A stretch of 59,455 nt of DNA from Bacteroidales bacterium UBA5762 (GCA_002418865.1 DIEY01000102.1:9834-69288), one strand, 5' to 3'; shown: positions 36,578 through 46,483, counted from the first letter of the stretch. The notes: a model not told the origin generated them from the sequence alone. Translations and numbers: made by a program.

Positions 36578-37759
36578 TCAATCGAGTTCTTTATTCAATT
36601 GATTTGTTAAGATGGCATCAAGTTTTTTCGTAGCCTTTTCCCAACTATAATTTTCGGTGACGAAGCGATGTCCATTTAGGGATAATTTATGATAAAGCAC
36701 GGGGTTTTCAAGCAATTCTATAATATGATTAGCATATTCTTGGGCCGAGTTGCCTATAAGGATTTCTTCATTGGGTATAGCATGCAAGGCTTCGTTAGCC
36801 AATGAAGAAGTAATACAAGGAAGATGCATGGCCATAGCTTCGAGAAGTTTATTTTGTAAGCCTGTACCTAAGCGCATAGGAGCAATAAATACTTTCGAAC
36901 TGTCGTACCACTGACGTATATCATCTACCCAGCCTGTAACAATGGTATGATTATCGGATAATCTTTTGACTTTTAAATGAGGTGTTGCTCCAGCCAAGAC
37001 TAAATAGGCTTGAGGAAAACGTTTTCGTACAAGAGGCATGATTTCGGCAGCCAGGAAAGTAGCTGCATCTATATTTGGCGGATAAGCCATGTTTCCTGTA
37101 AAAATTACTTCATACTTTTTGATCCGGGATTCGGACGTAAAATATTTAAAATCAACACCATTTTTAATGATAAAAATCTTATTTTTCAATGGATGAGGGA
37201 AAAAATCTCTATCGGGATAGGAAATCAGGGTATGACTGTCAAACAGCTCGAATGCTGTTTGTTCGTATTTTACCAGCCGTTTATATTCCAAATACAAGAA
37301 TGGTTTGAAAAGGCTATTGGATTTTTCGTAACGTCGTTTCATTCCAATCGAAAAAGTATCCTGAAAGTCGATAGTTTTAGGTATATCTATGTGACGAGTA
37401 TATTCTGCAGTCCGAATCAATTGACAGTAAATATGTTCTGGTTTCAGCTCATGGATAATTGAATTAATTTTCTTTCTTATTTTTTTGTTGTAGAAATATC
37501 CCACTTGAAGTGGCAGACCATTGAAAAAAGCTTTAATAATATTAAGGAATATCCCTAATTTATTTAATTTAAGGAAATAGACTTCTTGACAGAATTGACT
37601 GAGTTGTATTTTTGCCTGAGGATGAATCTTTTTATCGGTAAGTGCGATAAGGGTAATTTTGTGATATTTGGAGAGGCAGCGAATTTGGTGATAAGCCCTG
37701 AGTTTATCGCCTTTTTCCAAGGGATAGGGAATGCGCGAAAGTATCACCAATAATTTCAT
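36578..37759 (-). CDS. Glycosyltransferase family 4-type, first of two
   Basis: 393-residue GT-B fold glycosyltransferase. N-terminal acceptor-side domain starts MKLLVILSRIPYPLEKGDKL. The C-terminal donor domain has FTGNMAYPPNIDAATFLAAE, RLSDNHTIVTGWVDDIRQWY and the E-x7-E-like region GLQNKLLEAMAMHLPCITSS. This resembles GT4 enzymes of exopolysaccharide or cell-surface glycan synthesis. A -7 box is 25 nt upstream. Sugar specificity is not readable. Confidence 0.9.
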   Translation of the reverse strand: MKLLVILSRIPYPLEKGDKLRAYHQIRCLSKYHKITLIALTDKKIHPQAKIQLSQFCQEVYFLKLNKLGIFLNIIKAFFNGLPLQVGYFYNKKIRKKINSIIHELKPEHIYCQLIRTAEYTRHIDIPKTIDFQDTFSIGMKRRYEKSNSLFKPFLYLEYKRLVKYEQTAFELFDSHTLISYPDRDFFPHPLKNKIFIIKNGVDFKYFTSESRIKKYEVIFTGNMAYPPNIDAATFLAAEIMPLVRKRFPQAYLVLAGATPHLKVKRLSDNHTIVTGWVDDIRQWYDSSKVFIAPMRLGTGLQNKLLEAMAMHLPCITSSLANEALHAIPNEEILIGNSAQEYANHIIELLENPVLYHKLSLNGHRFVTENYSWEKATKKLDAILTNQLNKELD

Positions 37760-37783
37760 CCTTTATTCATTCTTTCATCCATG

Positions 37784-37791
37784 CAAAGTTA
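37784..37791 (-). promoter_or_regulatory. -7 box for the first glycosyltransferase
   Basis: TAACTTTG on the minus strand, 25 nt upstream of the ATG at 37759. A TTTG lies 17 nt further upstream (37812-37809), near the expected -33 spacing. Confidence 0.6.
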
Positions 37792-37823
37792 CGAGTCGTA
37801 GTTTGAAACAAAAAATACGTAAT

Positions 37824-39041
37824 TCAGGATTGAGATTGCTGATGATTAATTAGACTATAGTAAAAATGGATGAGTTCGGTGATGAGTTTTCGTCTGTCAT
37901 GTTCTTTCAACACGAGTTGGCGGGCATTTCTGCCTAATTGAATGGCATATTCTGGATTTTCTATGCATTTTCTTATAGCCTCGAGATATTCATCAGGTGT
38001 AGAAGCTAAAAGAATATTTTCGCCTTCAGTATATTCGATGCCTTCGGCTGCAATAGGAGAAGCAATAATAGGTCGAGCATTTGCCATAGCTTCGATAATT
38101 TTCACTCGAATACCGCTGCCGGCTAATAAAGGAACTACCATTATCCATTTCGAAAGCATAAATTCTCGGGCATCTTCTACCTCTCCTATAACTACAACAT
38201 TTGGCCAAAAACCATTCAACAGCCATTCGGGCATGTTTCGGCCGGCAAGATAAAATTTCAAAAAAGGAAAATTTTCATACACCTTTGGCCATGCTTCTGA
38301 AAGAAACCATTTTATTCCTTCTTGATTGGGCATCCAATCCATGCTGCCGATATGAAACAACGATGGAATTTCGCAATTGTCGAAAGTGGGTTCAGGGTAA
38401 TGTGAGCTATCTATGCCATAAGAAATGTCGACAATGGGGACTTGTGTAAACGATCTCAAAAATTCGGCGTCCTTACGTGTTATAGCAGCTATTCCATCCA
38501 CTTTGTCGAGAATACCAAGTTCATATCTCATCAAAGTTGTCCAAAGGTGTTTTAAATAGGCTTTTTTTAAACCTGCTCCAGTATTTCCCCATAATCGCTT
38601 CCAAATAAGATGCTCAATATTGTGCGATCGTAATACGATGTGTGCTCTCGAGTGTTTTCTAATATCAGGTATATAAGGGCATAAAAAAATTGTTTCTATT
38701 TGTACAATGTCGAATTCTTGTTCTTGAAGAATATTGATGAGTCGGCGTCGAAAAGTCTTAGAAATAAAACGTTCTACATGATAAGACTTTTTAGAAAATA
38801 AATTCAGAAATGCTTTAATGGGATGAATTTGCAGATCTACTTCAACAGCTTCTATGCATGTGGCTGCCATATAATCGTCGGGAATCAGTTCAGGACGAAA
38901 AGGATATTTATAAGAACTAATAGTGAGAACTTTTACTTGGTGGCCCTGTTCTAAGAGTCCGTCTATAAGCATGTTCATTGCTATAGGGCCTCCTTCGCGA
39001 GCAGGGTAGGGCGGCTTATTGCATAAAAAAAGTATGTTCAT
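37824..39041 (-). CDS. Glycosyltransferase family 4-type, second of two
   Basis: 405-residue GT-B glycosyltransferase related to its neighbour. Begins MNILFLCNKPPYPAREGGPI. Donor domain: FHIGSMDWMPNQEGIKWFLS, then SGIRVKIIEAMANARPIIAS, with the glutamate of the E-x7-E motif. It starts 37 nt after the LptF/G-type gene on the same strand, so it may be co-transcribed with that lipopolysaccharide exporter. Probably surface glycan synthesis. Confidence 0.9.
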   Translation of the reverse strand: MNILFLCNKPPYPAREGGPIAMNMLIDGLLEQGHQVKVLTISSYKYPFRPELIPDDYMAATCIEAVEVDLQIHPIKAFLNLFSKKSYHVERFISKTFRRRLINILQEQEFDIVQIETIFLCPYIPDIRKHSRAHIVLRSHNIEHLIWKRLWGNTGAGLKKAYLKHLWTTLMRYELGILDKVDGIAAITRKDAEFLRSFTQVPIVDISYGIDSSHYPEPTFDNCEIPSLFHIGSMDWMPNQEGIKWFLSEAWPKVYENFPFLKFYLAGRNMPEWLLNGFWPNVVVIGEVEDAREFMLSKWIMVVPLLAGSGIRVKIIEAMANARPIIASPIAAEGIEYTEGENILLASTPDEYLEAIRKCIENPEYAIQLGRNARQLVLKEHDRRKLITELIHFYYSLINHQQSQS

Positions 39042-39078
39042 GTTTTCTTCTAAGGGATAGGATAATAAATGGTCCAGT

Positions 39079-40509
39079 TTAATTTTGACCTGAAACAGAA
39101 AATCTCCATTTCTTAGGAATGAAATGATTGAAAAATCGGTTGTAGGTATCCATATCGAGAATAGGACTATCGGAGATGGCTTTCCAACTTAGCCATATCC
39201 CTAATGGCAGCATCACAAGTGTTGAAGTCCAAACTGCTGGAGCCACCATAGCACTACCCGTAATGGCATACTTCTCTGATGTGATGGATATAATATGAAA
39301 AATGATGAAAATGAAAGCCGACATAACTACAGGAAGTCCAAGCCCCCCTTTTCTAACGATAGCTCCTAAGGGTGCTCCTATAAAGAAAAACACCAAACAT
39401 GCAATAGAGAGCGTAAATTTTTGATGCCAAACTACTTTATGTCGGTTGATGAGCGTATTTTTTATTCTTTGGTCATTTTGAGTAACGGATAAATATTCCT
39501 TCAAATTTCTAGTATTTTGCAGCGCAAGAGTGAATATTTTTTCTCTTTGGGTTTGATCGAGCTTATCTAAAGAGAAACTACCCACAGAAGCTTTATTTAT
39601 AGTATCTGCATTTTGTAAAATAGTGTAACGCGTAAAGATGGAATGCGCAACTTCATTTACTCTTGCTCTGTATTCTTTTTCCATTGAATCTATAGCATAG
39701 TTCAATTGATTAATGTTCATCATCTGATAATTCTTTCTAAATAACTCCTCATCTGTCCTTTGAAGACCAAAACCTGTCATATCAAATTTTTGTCTATTTT
39801 CTTCAAATTGTGTGATTTGAAATTGACGACGATTGCGATAATTTTTTTCATTGAAAAGTTCCTCATAGTTATAACCATCTTTTAGGGTAAAAATAAGGAA
39901 TTTTTCATCGGGGGTAAGCTGCATCTGACCTTCGCGAGCCGTAGTCAGTTTCATGTTCCCTAATTGGTCGGTATGGTCGTAAATAAAAACATCGTAAACG
40001 GTATTGGTTTCGTCGTTTTTATGGCTTACTCTGATGGTATAATTGTCTATGCCATTGTAAAATATTCCTGGTTGAATATTTAAGGCTAGCTTTTGTTTAC
40101 GGATATCATAAAGCAAGGATTTGAATTTAAGATTGGCCACTGGAAGAACCATATTGCTGAACAGGAATGCGCCAATGCTAATGAGTAAGGATAATATGAT
40201 GAGGGGGCGCATGGCTTTTCCTAAACTTATACCTGCCGATTTCATGGCTACCAGCTCATAATGCTCACCAAGGTTTCCAAAGGTCATGATAGAAGAAAGC
40301 AGAATAGCCAATGGCAGAGCCAGTGGAACAAAGGTTGTCGAAGCATAAACCATTAAATTGGCAATATTGTACCATTCGAGCCCCTTCCCTACCAAATCGT
40401 CAACATATTTCCATAAAAACTGCATCAAAAGGACAAAGAGGGCAATGAAAAAAGTCAAAACCAAAGGCCCTAAGTAGGATTTTACGATTAGTAAATGAAT
40501 CTTTTTCAA
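39079..40509 (-). CDS. LptF/LptG family lipopolysaccharide permease
   Basis: Inner-membrane permease of the LptBFG exporter that lifts LPS toward the outer membrane. About 476 residues. Typical start K-K-x-H-L-L-I-V-K-S-Y-L-G-P, three N-terminal membrane segments, a periplasmic beta-jellyroll (about 120-380), then three C-terminal segments. A longer frame opens with ATG at 40560, but the -7 box at 40530-40537 falls inside it. I therefore prefer the TTG at 40509, which aligns with the family's usual M-K-K start. Only one LptF/G gene is visible. Confidence 0.85.
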   Translation of the reverse strand: MKKIHLLIVKSYLGPLVLTFFIALFVLLMQFLWKYVDDLVGKGLEWYNIANLMVYASTTFVPLALPLAILLSSIMTFGNLGEHYELVAMKSAGISLGKAMRPLIILSLLISIGAFLFSNMVLPVANLKFKSLLYDIRKQKLALNIQPGIFYNGIDNYTIRVSHKNDETNTVYDVFIYDHTDQLGNMKLTTAREGQMQLTPDEKFLIFTLKDGYNYEELFNEKNYRNRRQFQITQFEENRQKFDMTGFGLQRTDEELFRKNYQMMNINQLNYAIDSMEKEYRARVNEVAHSIFTRYTILQNADTINKASVGSFSLDKLDQTQREKIFTLALQNTRNLKEYLSVTQNDQRIKNTLINRHKVVWHQKFTLSIACLVFFFIGAPLGAIVRKGGLGLPVVMSAFIFIIFHIISITSEKYAITGSAMVAPAVWTSTLVMLPLGIWLSWKAISDSPILDMDTYNRFFNHFIPKKWRFSVSGQN

Positions 40510-40529
40510 GACAATTACATTGATGTGTG

Positions 40530-40537
40530 CAAAATTA
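40530..40537 (-). promoter_or_regulatory. -7 box for the LptF/G-type gene
   Basis: TAATTTTG on the minus strand, 20 nt before the TTG start at 40509. It argues against the ATG at 40560. Confidence 0.5.
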
Positions 40538-40712
40538 ATAAGAAACCAGCCATTGAGCATTTCATTTTTATTTATCTATTGATAAGTCATCAATTGTCAA
40601 TTAGAATGGACAGATAAGAATTTTTAATATTCAGAAGAGGTTTACGAAGAATTTTTATGCTGTTAAAATTTTTGAATTTTTAACCATATAGGGGAAAAAG
40701 GAGCAAAACCAC

Positions 40713-40720
40713 TATTTTTG
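40713..40720 (+). promoter_or_regulatory. -7 box for the GNAT-like gene
   Basis: TATTTTTG overlaps the in-frame TTG at 40718. The ATG at 40736, 15 nt downstream, must be the start. Confidence 0.6.
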
Positions 40721-40735
40721 CTTAAATTAAGTTTT

Positions 40736-41899
40736 ATGGAATTAATTCGAGTTTCGGATAAGCTAACATCACGTATGTTTCTGGATGTAGCTAGAAACAT
40801 CTATAAAGATGATCCTGTGTGGGTTTGCCCTCTCGATCAAGTTATAGAAGATATTTTTGACCCTCAGAGGAATATTTTTTTTACACATGGAGAAGCCGCT
40901 CGGTGGGTGTTAAAAGAAGGAGACGAGTTGATAGGCAGGGTTGCAGCCTTCATCAATTATAAAAAGGCTTATTCTTCGGAGTATCCCGTCGGGGGGATGG
41001 GTTTTTTCGAATGCATAGATGAGCAGAAGGCTGCAGATTTATTGTTCGATACTTGCAGGCATTGGCTCGAGGAAAGAGGTATGAAAGCTATGGATGGTCC
41101 GATAAATTTCGGTGAAAATGATTCGTTCTGGGGCTTGCTCGTCGAAGGATTCACCCATCCCGGATATGGTATGAATTATAATCCTCCCTATTATCGCCAA
41201 CTTTTCGAAAATTATGGTTTTAAGCGCTATTATTGCCAGATAACTAAACATCTTCAGATACATGATCCTTTCCCCGAGCGATTTTGGAAAATTGCTGATT
41301 GGATCCTTCAAAAACCAGAGTTTACGTTTCGACATCTCGAAACAAAAAAATTAATTGAATATGTTAATGATTTTAAGAAAATTTATGATGAAGCTTGGCA
41401 ATGGCACGAAAACTTTGCTCCTATTGAAATTGAAACTCTAATTAGAACTTTTGAGGAAAGCCGCGTCATTATTGATGAAGATTTGATATGGTTTGCGTAT
41501 TATCGAAATGAACCTTGCGGTTTTTTCGTAGTTTTCCCCGATTTGAACCAAATTATAAAACCATTTAATGGTAAACTGCATTTGGTGAATAAATTAAGGT
41601 TGGTTTATAGAGTTAAAACCCATAAGATGGATAGAGCTCGAATGCTAATCTTCGGAATCACTCCTAAGGTTCAACGCTATGGTGTAGAAGCTGGATTGAT
41701 ATGGCATTTGAATGAGGCATTCAAGAAGAAACCATGGTATAAAGAATTAGAACTGAGCTGGGTTGGCGATTTTAATCCTAAAATGCAATCTTTACTCAAA
41801 GCAGTTGGAGGCATTAAAGCAAAGGAACATTGGACTATGCGCAAACTTTTCGACGAAAATCTTTCTTTCTTACCCTCCAAACTTTCCGATGATATCTAA
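40736..41899 (+). CDS. GNAT-like acyltransferase family protein
   Basis: 387 residues. N-terminal pattern FLDVARNIYKDDPVWVCPLD, FFTHGEAARWVLKEGDELIG and GRVAAFINYKKAY is typical of a Bacteroidota family usually named GNAT family N-acetyltransferase. The acetyl-CoA-type strand-loop is not clear-cut to me, so activity is uncertain. The end of the protein (ELSWVGDFNPKMQSLLKAVG) is GNAT-like. The ATG at 40736 replaces an upstream TTG, since the -7 box overlaps it. Confidence 0.8.
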   Translation: MELIRVSDKLTSRMFLDVARNIYKDDPVWVCPLDQVIEDIFDPQRNIFFTHGEAARWVLKEGDELIGRVAAFINYKKAYSSEYPVGGMGFFECIDEQKAADLLFDTCRHWLEERGMKAMDGPINFGENDSFWGLLVEGFTHPGYGMNYNPPYYRQLFENYGFKRYYCQITKHLQIHDPFPERFWKIADWILQKPEFTFRHLETKKLIEYVNDFKKIYDEAWQWHENFAPIEIETLIRTFEESRVIIDEDLIWFAYYRNEPCGFFVVFPDLNQIIKPFNGKLHLVNKLRLVYRVKTHKMDRARMLIFGITPKVQRYGVEAGLIWHLNEAFKKKPWYKELELSWVGDFNPKMQSLLKAVGGIKAKEHWTMRKLFDENLSFLPSKLSDDI

Positions 41900-42003
41900 A
41901 AATAAGATTCTATACATTGAATTACAATAAATTTCGATGAATAGCTTCGATTTTCTTTATTTTATTCCTATTAGACCTTGTGTTAATTAATCAGAAAATG
42001 TTT

Positions 42004-42011
42004 TATTTTTG
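42004..42011 (+). promoter_or_regulatory. -7 box for the first T9SS protein gene
   Basis: TATTTTTG, 40 nt upstream of the ATG at 42051. TTG at 41978-41980 lies 23 nt further upstream and may be the -33 element. Confidence 0.55.
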
Positions 42012-42050
42012 TAGTGTTTTAATTTTAATCAACTTAATTAGCAAAGTTTT

Positions 42051-43907
42051 ATGAGAAAGTTTACATTTATTTTAATCGGAATGCTGGTAGTGAGTGGATT
42101 AATGGCTCAGACTACCCGAGTAAAGTTTAACGGCAACAATGTAGCCGTAAAGATGGAGAAAGCCACCACAGAGGGGATAAGCCCTGTGAATGTGGTGAGT
42201 CCTTATGTAAATCCAATTACCGATGCGATTGAATCGGATATGGGAACGACCATTTATGATCTTCCTTCTAATTCCAGCACACCTTACGGTAGATTGTATG
42301 TTTATCCTGATGGTACTAAGGCTGGAGTATGGACGATAGGGAAGAATCCAACGGCTTATCCTGATCGTGGAACAGGTTACAATTATTACGATGGTAGTGC
42401 ATGGGGGCCTGATCCCACTTTACGTATTGAAAGTGTAAGGGCTGGATGGCCTTCGTATGCACCTTGTGGTCCAAATGGAGAGATAGTGATTTCTCACCAG
42501 AGTGGTACTTTGCCATTAGTAGTTTCGAAGCGTGAAAACAAAGGCACTGGCAGTTGGACACAGACATTTCTCAATGCACCGAGTGGAGCGAGTGGGATGT
42601 TGTGGCCAAGGATGATAACCACAGGAGAAGATCACAATACGGTTCATGTAATTGCTCTTACAGCACCCGTTGCCAATGGAGGTACCATTTACGAAAACAT
42701 GGATGGGGCACTTCTTTACTGCAAATCTGAAGATGGAGGGGTTACCTTTGGGGACTGGCAGCTACTTGATGGACTAACTTCTGAATATTATTTAGGATTT
42801 AGTGGCGATACTTATTCTTGGCTCATACCTTATGAAAACGATATTGCTTTTGTAATTTCCGAGAGTAGCGTTGACCTAATCCTCATGCATTCTGCTGACA
42901 ATGGAGACACATGGGAAAAGATAGTGGTATGGGAACATCCCTATCCTTTCTATTCAACTACCATGGCTACAGAGAAATTTTACTGTCCTGATGGTTCGGC
43001 TCATGGGGTGATCGATAAATATGGGAAGATACACTTAGCCTTTGGAGTGAACCGTGCTTATGCTGATGGAGCCAGTTCATATTGGTTTCCATGGGTAGAT
43101 GGAGTAGCGTATTGGAATTCTGACAAGCCGAGATGGTTAGGAGGAGATACTCTTGCATTGCATCCAGACAGCTTGTATGCTCATGGGGATTTAATAGGAT
43201 GGATGCAGGATGTAGATGGGAATGGCACATTAGATTTGATATATAACAGCAGTGGGAGTTATGCCTTGTATTATATAGGTCCGACGTCAATGCCCCAGAT
43301 CATATATGACAATGACAATGACATATTGTATGCTGTATTTGCGAGTGTAACTGAAGGTTATCATACAGATTCACAGGATTACCGTCATTTATGGACGAGG
43401 GTTTCGTATGATAGGGGAGCTACGTGGAGTGATTTCACGGATTTGGTAGCGAATATATTTCACATTTTTGATGAGTGTGTTTTCCCAGTAATCAGTCCTA
43501 CCTTTGATGGAGGATGCCCTGCTTTATTATATCAGAGAGATGATGAGCCAGGATTATCTGTTAGGGGGGATGAAGATTCGCCTACTACGAATTACATTAC
43601 CTATATGACGATCAATGAGTATGTAGGAATAAAGGAAGGAGTTAGTCAATCCTTCAAGGTAGAGCAGAATTTTCCGAATCCAGCAGAAGGGATGACCAGG
43701 GTAATGGTAGAAGTAAGTCAGGCGAACGATTTAAGTTTAAGCCTTAGCAATATAACAGGTCAGAGAGTGATGGAGATAAACAAAGGGAAGGTAAATGCAG
43801 GGAAGCATATCATAGAGATCAACACGAGCAATTTACAGTCGGGTATATATTTTTACACTGTACGTTGCGGCAATGCAAGCAAGACCATGAAGATGGTTGT
43901 GAAATAA
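42051..43907 (+). CDS. Secreted BNR-like protein with T9SS C-terminal domain (first)
   Basis: 618 residues with a signal peptide (MRKFTFILIGMLVVSGLMAQ). The body (about 40-530) is beta-rich with sialidase/BNR-like 'Asp-box' features, such as SADNGDTWEK and YDRGATWSDF. The C-terminal about 90 residues form a type IX sorting domain: VEQNFPNPAEGMTRVMVEVS, then the glycine-rich turn NLQSGIYFYTV and the end KTMKMVVK. It is probably secreted across the outer membrane and anchored to the surface. Ligand unknown. Its terminator follows within 25 nt. Confidence 0.88.
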   Translation: MRKFTFILIGMLVVSGLMAQTTRVKFNGNNVAVKMEKATTEGISPVNVVSPYVNPITDAIESDMGTTIYDLPSNSSTPYGRLYVYPDGTKAGVWTIGKNPTAYPDRGTGYNYYDGSAWGPDPTLRIESVRAGWPSYAPCGPNGEIVISHQSGTLPLVVSKRENKGTGSWTQTFLNAPSGASGMLWPRMITTGEDHNTVHVIALTAPVANGGTIYENMDGALLYCKSEDGGVTFGDWQLLDGLTSEYYLGFSGDTYSWLIPYENDIAFVISESSVDLILMHSADNGDTWEKIVVWEHPYPFYSTTMATEKFYCPDGSAHGVIDKYGKIHLAFGVNRAYADGASSYWFPWVDGVAYWNSDKPRWLGGDTLALHPDSLYAHGDLIGWMQDVDGNGTLDLIYNSSGSYALYYIGPTSMPQIIYDNDNDILYAVFASVTEGYHTDSQDYRHLWTRVSYDRGATWSDFTDLVANIFHIFDECVFPVISPTFDGGCPALLYQRDDEPGLSVRGDEDSPTTNYITYMTINEYVGIKEGVSQSFKVEQNFPNPAEGMTRVMVEVSQANDLSLSLSNITGQRVMEINKGKVNAGKHIIEINTSNLQSGIYFYTVRCGNASKTMKMVVK

Positions 43908-43931
43908 AAACAGTGAAGAATGGATTCAATC

Positions 43932-43964
43932 ATAAAGGCCGTTTCTTTCAGTAACGGCCTTTAT
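43932..43964 (+). terminator. Terminator after the first T9SS gene
   Basis: 12-bp perfect stem, ataaaggccgtt (43932-43943) with aacggcctttat (43953-43964), 9-nt loop, then AGTTTT. Starts 25 nt after the stop codon. Confidence 0.8.
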
Positions 43965-44139
43965 AGTTTTAGGCAGTTATTATTTTGATTGATGTGAAAG
44001 GAATTTTCCCGACTTTTCTATAATTGGAGCTAATTTATTATTACTGTAAATCAAATAGATGATTATTTTATTTCTACTTTAATGCTCAATTTAATGGATA
44101 AAATAGAAAATATTTGCATGGTATTTTATAAAAATGATG

Positions 44140-44147
44140 TATCTTTA
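44140..44147 (+). promoter_or_regulatory. Promoter of the second T9SS protein gene
   Basis: TATCTTTA at 44140-44147, a one-base variant of TAnnTTTG, 20 nt before the ATG at 44167. TTTG at 44113-44116 lies 23 nt upstream, the same spacing as in the paralogue at 42004. It removes the in-frame ATG at 44134 from consideration. Confidence 0.45.
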
Positions 44148-44166
44148 CCTCATTAAATTTAATGCT

Positions 44167-46188
44167 ATGAGAAAGTTTTACATCACGCTCGTTATTTTGA
44201 TTGCAGGCATAGGGTTAAATGCCCAGAGTACTGCTAAATTACGTTCAAACTTACCACAGGCTAAGGCTCCAGAGCAGCCAATGATTGCTATAGAGCCTGT
44301 TCAACAAACTCCCGTATCTGCAGCTACAATTCTTCCTGCTGAGTATAAAAAAGGGGAGAAGGGAATTGTATCGGTTATCCCCATTGGCACTTCAGCCAAT
44401 GCTTTTTCTTATGGGTATGCAGGAGGGCAGAAAACTATGGTTTTTGCCGACGACAATCTGAATGCCGTAATTAATATTCATCGCATGGGTCCTGGAGGGA
44501 CTCCTCCGGGTCTTTCGGGTTACCTTGCCATGGATAGAGGCATAAATGGAGCTGCCACACCAAGCGATTGGGTGAGTAACATCGAAATTTACAACTCCAC
44601 TATTTCGGGGGGCACCTATTTTTTGGATGCTGCACGTTATCCACAAGGCGTTATTTATAACCCTGAAGGAAATACTGACCTAAACAATGCTTATACTGTG
44701 TTTTTTGCTCCTAATCTTTCAAACACTGTTACCACTTGGGGTGGCATGAGCTATGGAAGATCCAATTTAATGGATAATAGTGATACCACCAAGCATCTTT
44801 ATGCTTATAATCCTCCTCCTTATACTTATATCCCCGATGGCATGGATATCAGTAAAGATGGAGTTGTTCTGGTTACCGATATGGATCAGGACTGGACTTC
44901 AGGAAGTGTGGTTTATCAAGGAAATATCATTGTTTACCGTGGGCTATGGGATGATGTGGCTAAAGATGTTAACTATGAGATTCAAACAGTCGAGTTATAC
45001 ACTGAAAGCAACAACCGGCCAGCTAATGAAAGAGTTGCTTTCAGCCCCGATGGACAAACTGCATGGATTGTTGCTATAGCCAACAATGAAAATTTGACCA
45101 CGCCAGGAATGCTGAATTATTACCCCATTCTATTTAAATCGACCGATGCTGGTCAAACCTGGGAGGGTCCTATCGAAGTTCAGCTCGATGGTCCTGAAGG
45201 CATTAGCGAAATTGTGTATGGTTTATTAAGCGATAGCATGATGGCGGTTTTGTTTGAACCTCCTCTGCCTTCGAGGGAAGAAATTGGCTATACAACTGCA
45301 TTTGACTGCGATATTGTGGTCGATAAATTTGGTAACCCTCATATCGGAGTAATTGTTGGTGTGACTGGTAATACTGATTATACTATAGTTGTAGAAGAAG
45401 GTTCTTTTGCCGCTTTCGACATTTATTCTGTGGATGGAGGTGAAAGATGGTATGCTCAAAAAATGGGTTATCCACAACAATTCCGCGGTAATTGGGGCGA
45501 TAACTCCGAAGATAATCGTATCCAGATAGCCAGCACTATGGATGGAACCAAGGTTTTTGTTACATGGCTCGATACAGACCCCACTTTTTCTGACAATAAT
45601 AACCTTCCTAATGTTTTTTGCCGTGGATTTGACTTAATAAATAACAAAATCACAGGAACTCTTAGCGGGAGTACTTATCTCGATAAACCCAACAATGTTA
45701 CCTATTTCTCCGACGTTTATAATGCAGCCTTCTTTGCATGCCTTTCGCGTTATGTGTTTACAGATGATGGTAAATATACTATCCCCATCGTAATTGAAGG
45801 TTTAAGCGACCCAACTTCTATGGATTTCCAGGTTCAGTTTAAATATATACCCGATTTCTTTTACACTGATGCCGATTTTGTCTTCTCCAGCAATAATCCT
45901 GGTGTGGGTATTCCTCAACTAAACATGTTAAATGTTTCAATGTCAGAGGCTTATCCTACTCCTGCCGAAAATCAGGTTTATTTCTCTTTAACCCTCGATA
46001 AATCTGCAAGAGTAAGCTACGACATCTTTACACTTTCAGGACAAAAACTTACAAGCCAGGTTTATGGAAATGTTGCTCAGGGAATTCAGACCCTTCAGCT
46101 TAATATTTCATCACTTAAGACGGGCATTTATTTCATTCGCTTCAACGTGAATGGGAATTCCTTTACAAGGAAATTGGTCGTTAGATAA
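44167..46188 (+). CDS. Secreted BNR-like protein with T9SS C-terminal domain (second)
   Basis: 673 residues from the ATG at 44167 (MRKFYITLVILIAGIGLNAQ signal peptide; the two upstream in-frame ATGs are discounted by the promoter). Similar in layout to the preceding protein: a beta-rich body with BNR-like LFKSTDAGQTWEGP and VDGGERWYAQ, and a C-terminal T9SS domain (about 590-673) with SEAYPTPAENQVYFSLTLDK, GQKLTSQVYG and LKTGIYFIRF. Probably a tandem paralogue. Each has its own promoter and terminator. No enzyme function is assigned. Confidence 0.88.
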   Translation: MRKFYITLVILIAGIGLNAQSTAKLRSNLPQAKAPEQPMIAIEPVQQTPVSAATILPAEYKKGEKGIVSVIPIGTSANAFSYGYAGGQKTMVFADDNLNAVINIHRMGPGGTPPGLSGYLAMDRGINGAATPSDWVSNIEIYNSTISGGTYFLDAARYPQGVIYNPEGNTDLNNAYTVFFAPNLSNTVTTWGGMSYGRSNLMDNSDTTKHLYAYNPPPYTYIPDGMDISKDGVVLVTDMDQDWTSGSVVYQGNIIVYRGLWDDVAKDVNYEIQTVELYTESNNRPANERVAFSPDGQTAWIVAIANNENLTTPGMLNYYPILFKSTDAGQTWEGPIEVQLDGPEGISEIVYGLLSDSMMAVLFEPPLPSREEIGYTTAFDCDIVVDKFGNPHIGVIVGVTGNTDYTIVVEEGSFAAFDIYSVDGGERWYAQKMGYPQQFRGNWGDNSEDNRIQIASTMDGTKVFVTWLDTDPTFSDNNNLPNVFCRGFDLINNKITGTLSGSTYLDKPNNVTYFSDVYNAAFFACLSRYVFTDDGKYTIPIVIEGLSDPTSMDFQVQFKYIPDFFYTDADFVFSSNNPGVGIPQLNMLNVSMSEAYPTPAENQVYFSLTLDKSARVSYDIFTLSGQKLTSQVYGNVAQGIQTLQLNISSLKTGIYFIRFNVNGNSFTRKLVVR

Positions 46189-46209
46189 AACTTAACTTCA
46201 TTCATTCAT

Positions 46210-46237
46210 AAGCCGTTAACTATATAGTTAGCGGCTT
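46210..46237 (+). terminator. Terminator after the second T9SS gene
   Basis: 12-bp stem with one G-U pair, aagccgttaact (46210-46221) with agttagcggctt (46226-46237), loop atat, then a T run (to 46240). Starts 22 nt after the stop. Confidence 0.85.
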
Positions 46238-46267
46238 TTTCTGTATGTCGGGCATACAGTACTACTT

Positions 46268-46446
46268 ACAGTAAATCAGACACTCCCCAAGCCCATGAAG
46301 CCATGAGATCAGCCTGGTTCAATGAACTTGGTTGATACAGTTTATCATTAAACTACGAAGCATTAAACGATTAGGAGAAACCGCCCGATGCGAGAGCATG
46401 CTGGGTGGTGTGAGAGGGTGGGGGAGCAATCCCCTACTTTTTCGAT
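46268..46446 (+). repeat. 179-nt structured repeat, copy 1; group II intron 3' end-like
   Basis: Nine differences by eye from copy 2 at 47962-48140. Inferred folding: lower stem 46380-46387/46402-46409, 2-nt bulge GC (46400-46401), upper stem 46388-46391/46396-46399 capped by GNRA-type GAGA. This is the layout of group II intron domain V. A 13-bp helix (46412-46424/46431-46443) then ends in CGAT, as in domain VI and an A-Y intron end. No reverse transcriptase or intron 5' end is present. The RNA-family assignment is inference. Confidence 0.5.
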
Positions 46447-46483
46447 TTTAAGCATAAAATTCAATGATATTTGCGATTGGTAT
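46447..46483. other. Short spacer between copy 1 and the hemerythrin relic
   Basis: AT-rich spacer, no feature seen. Confidence 0.4.

Noticed and set aside
37010..37462. 150-codon plus-strand frame within the first glycosyltransferase
   Set aside because: Shadow of the glycosyltransferase frame with no independent signals.
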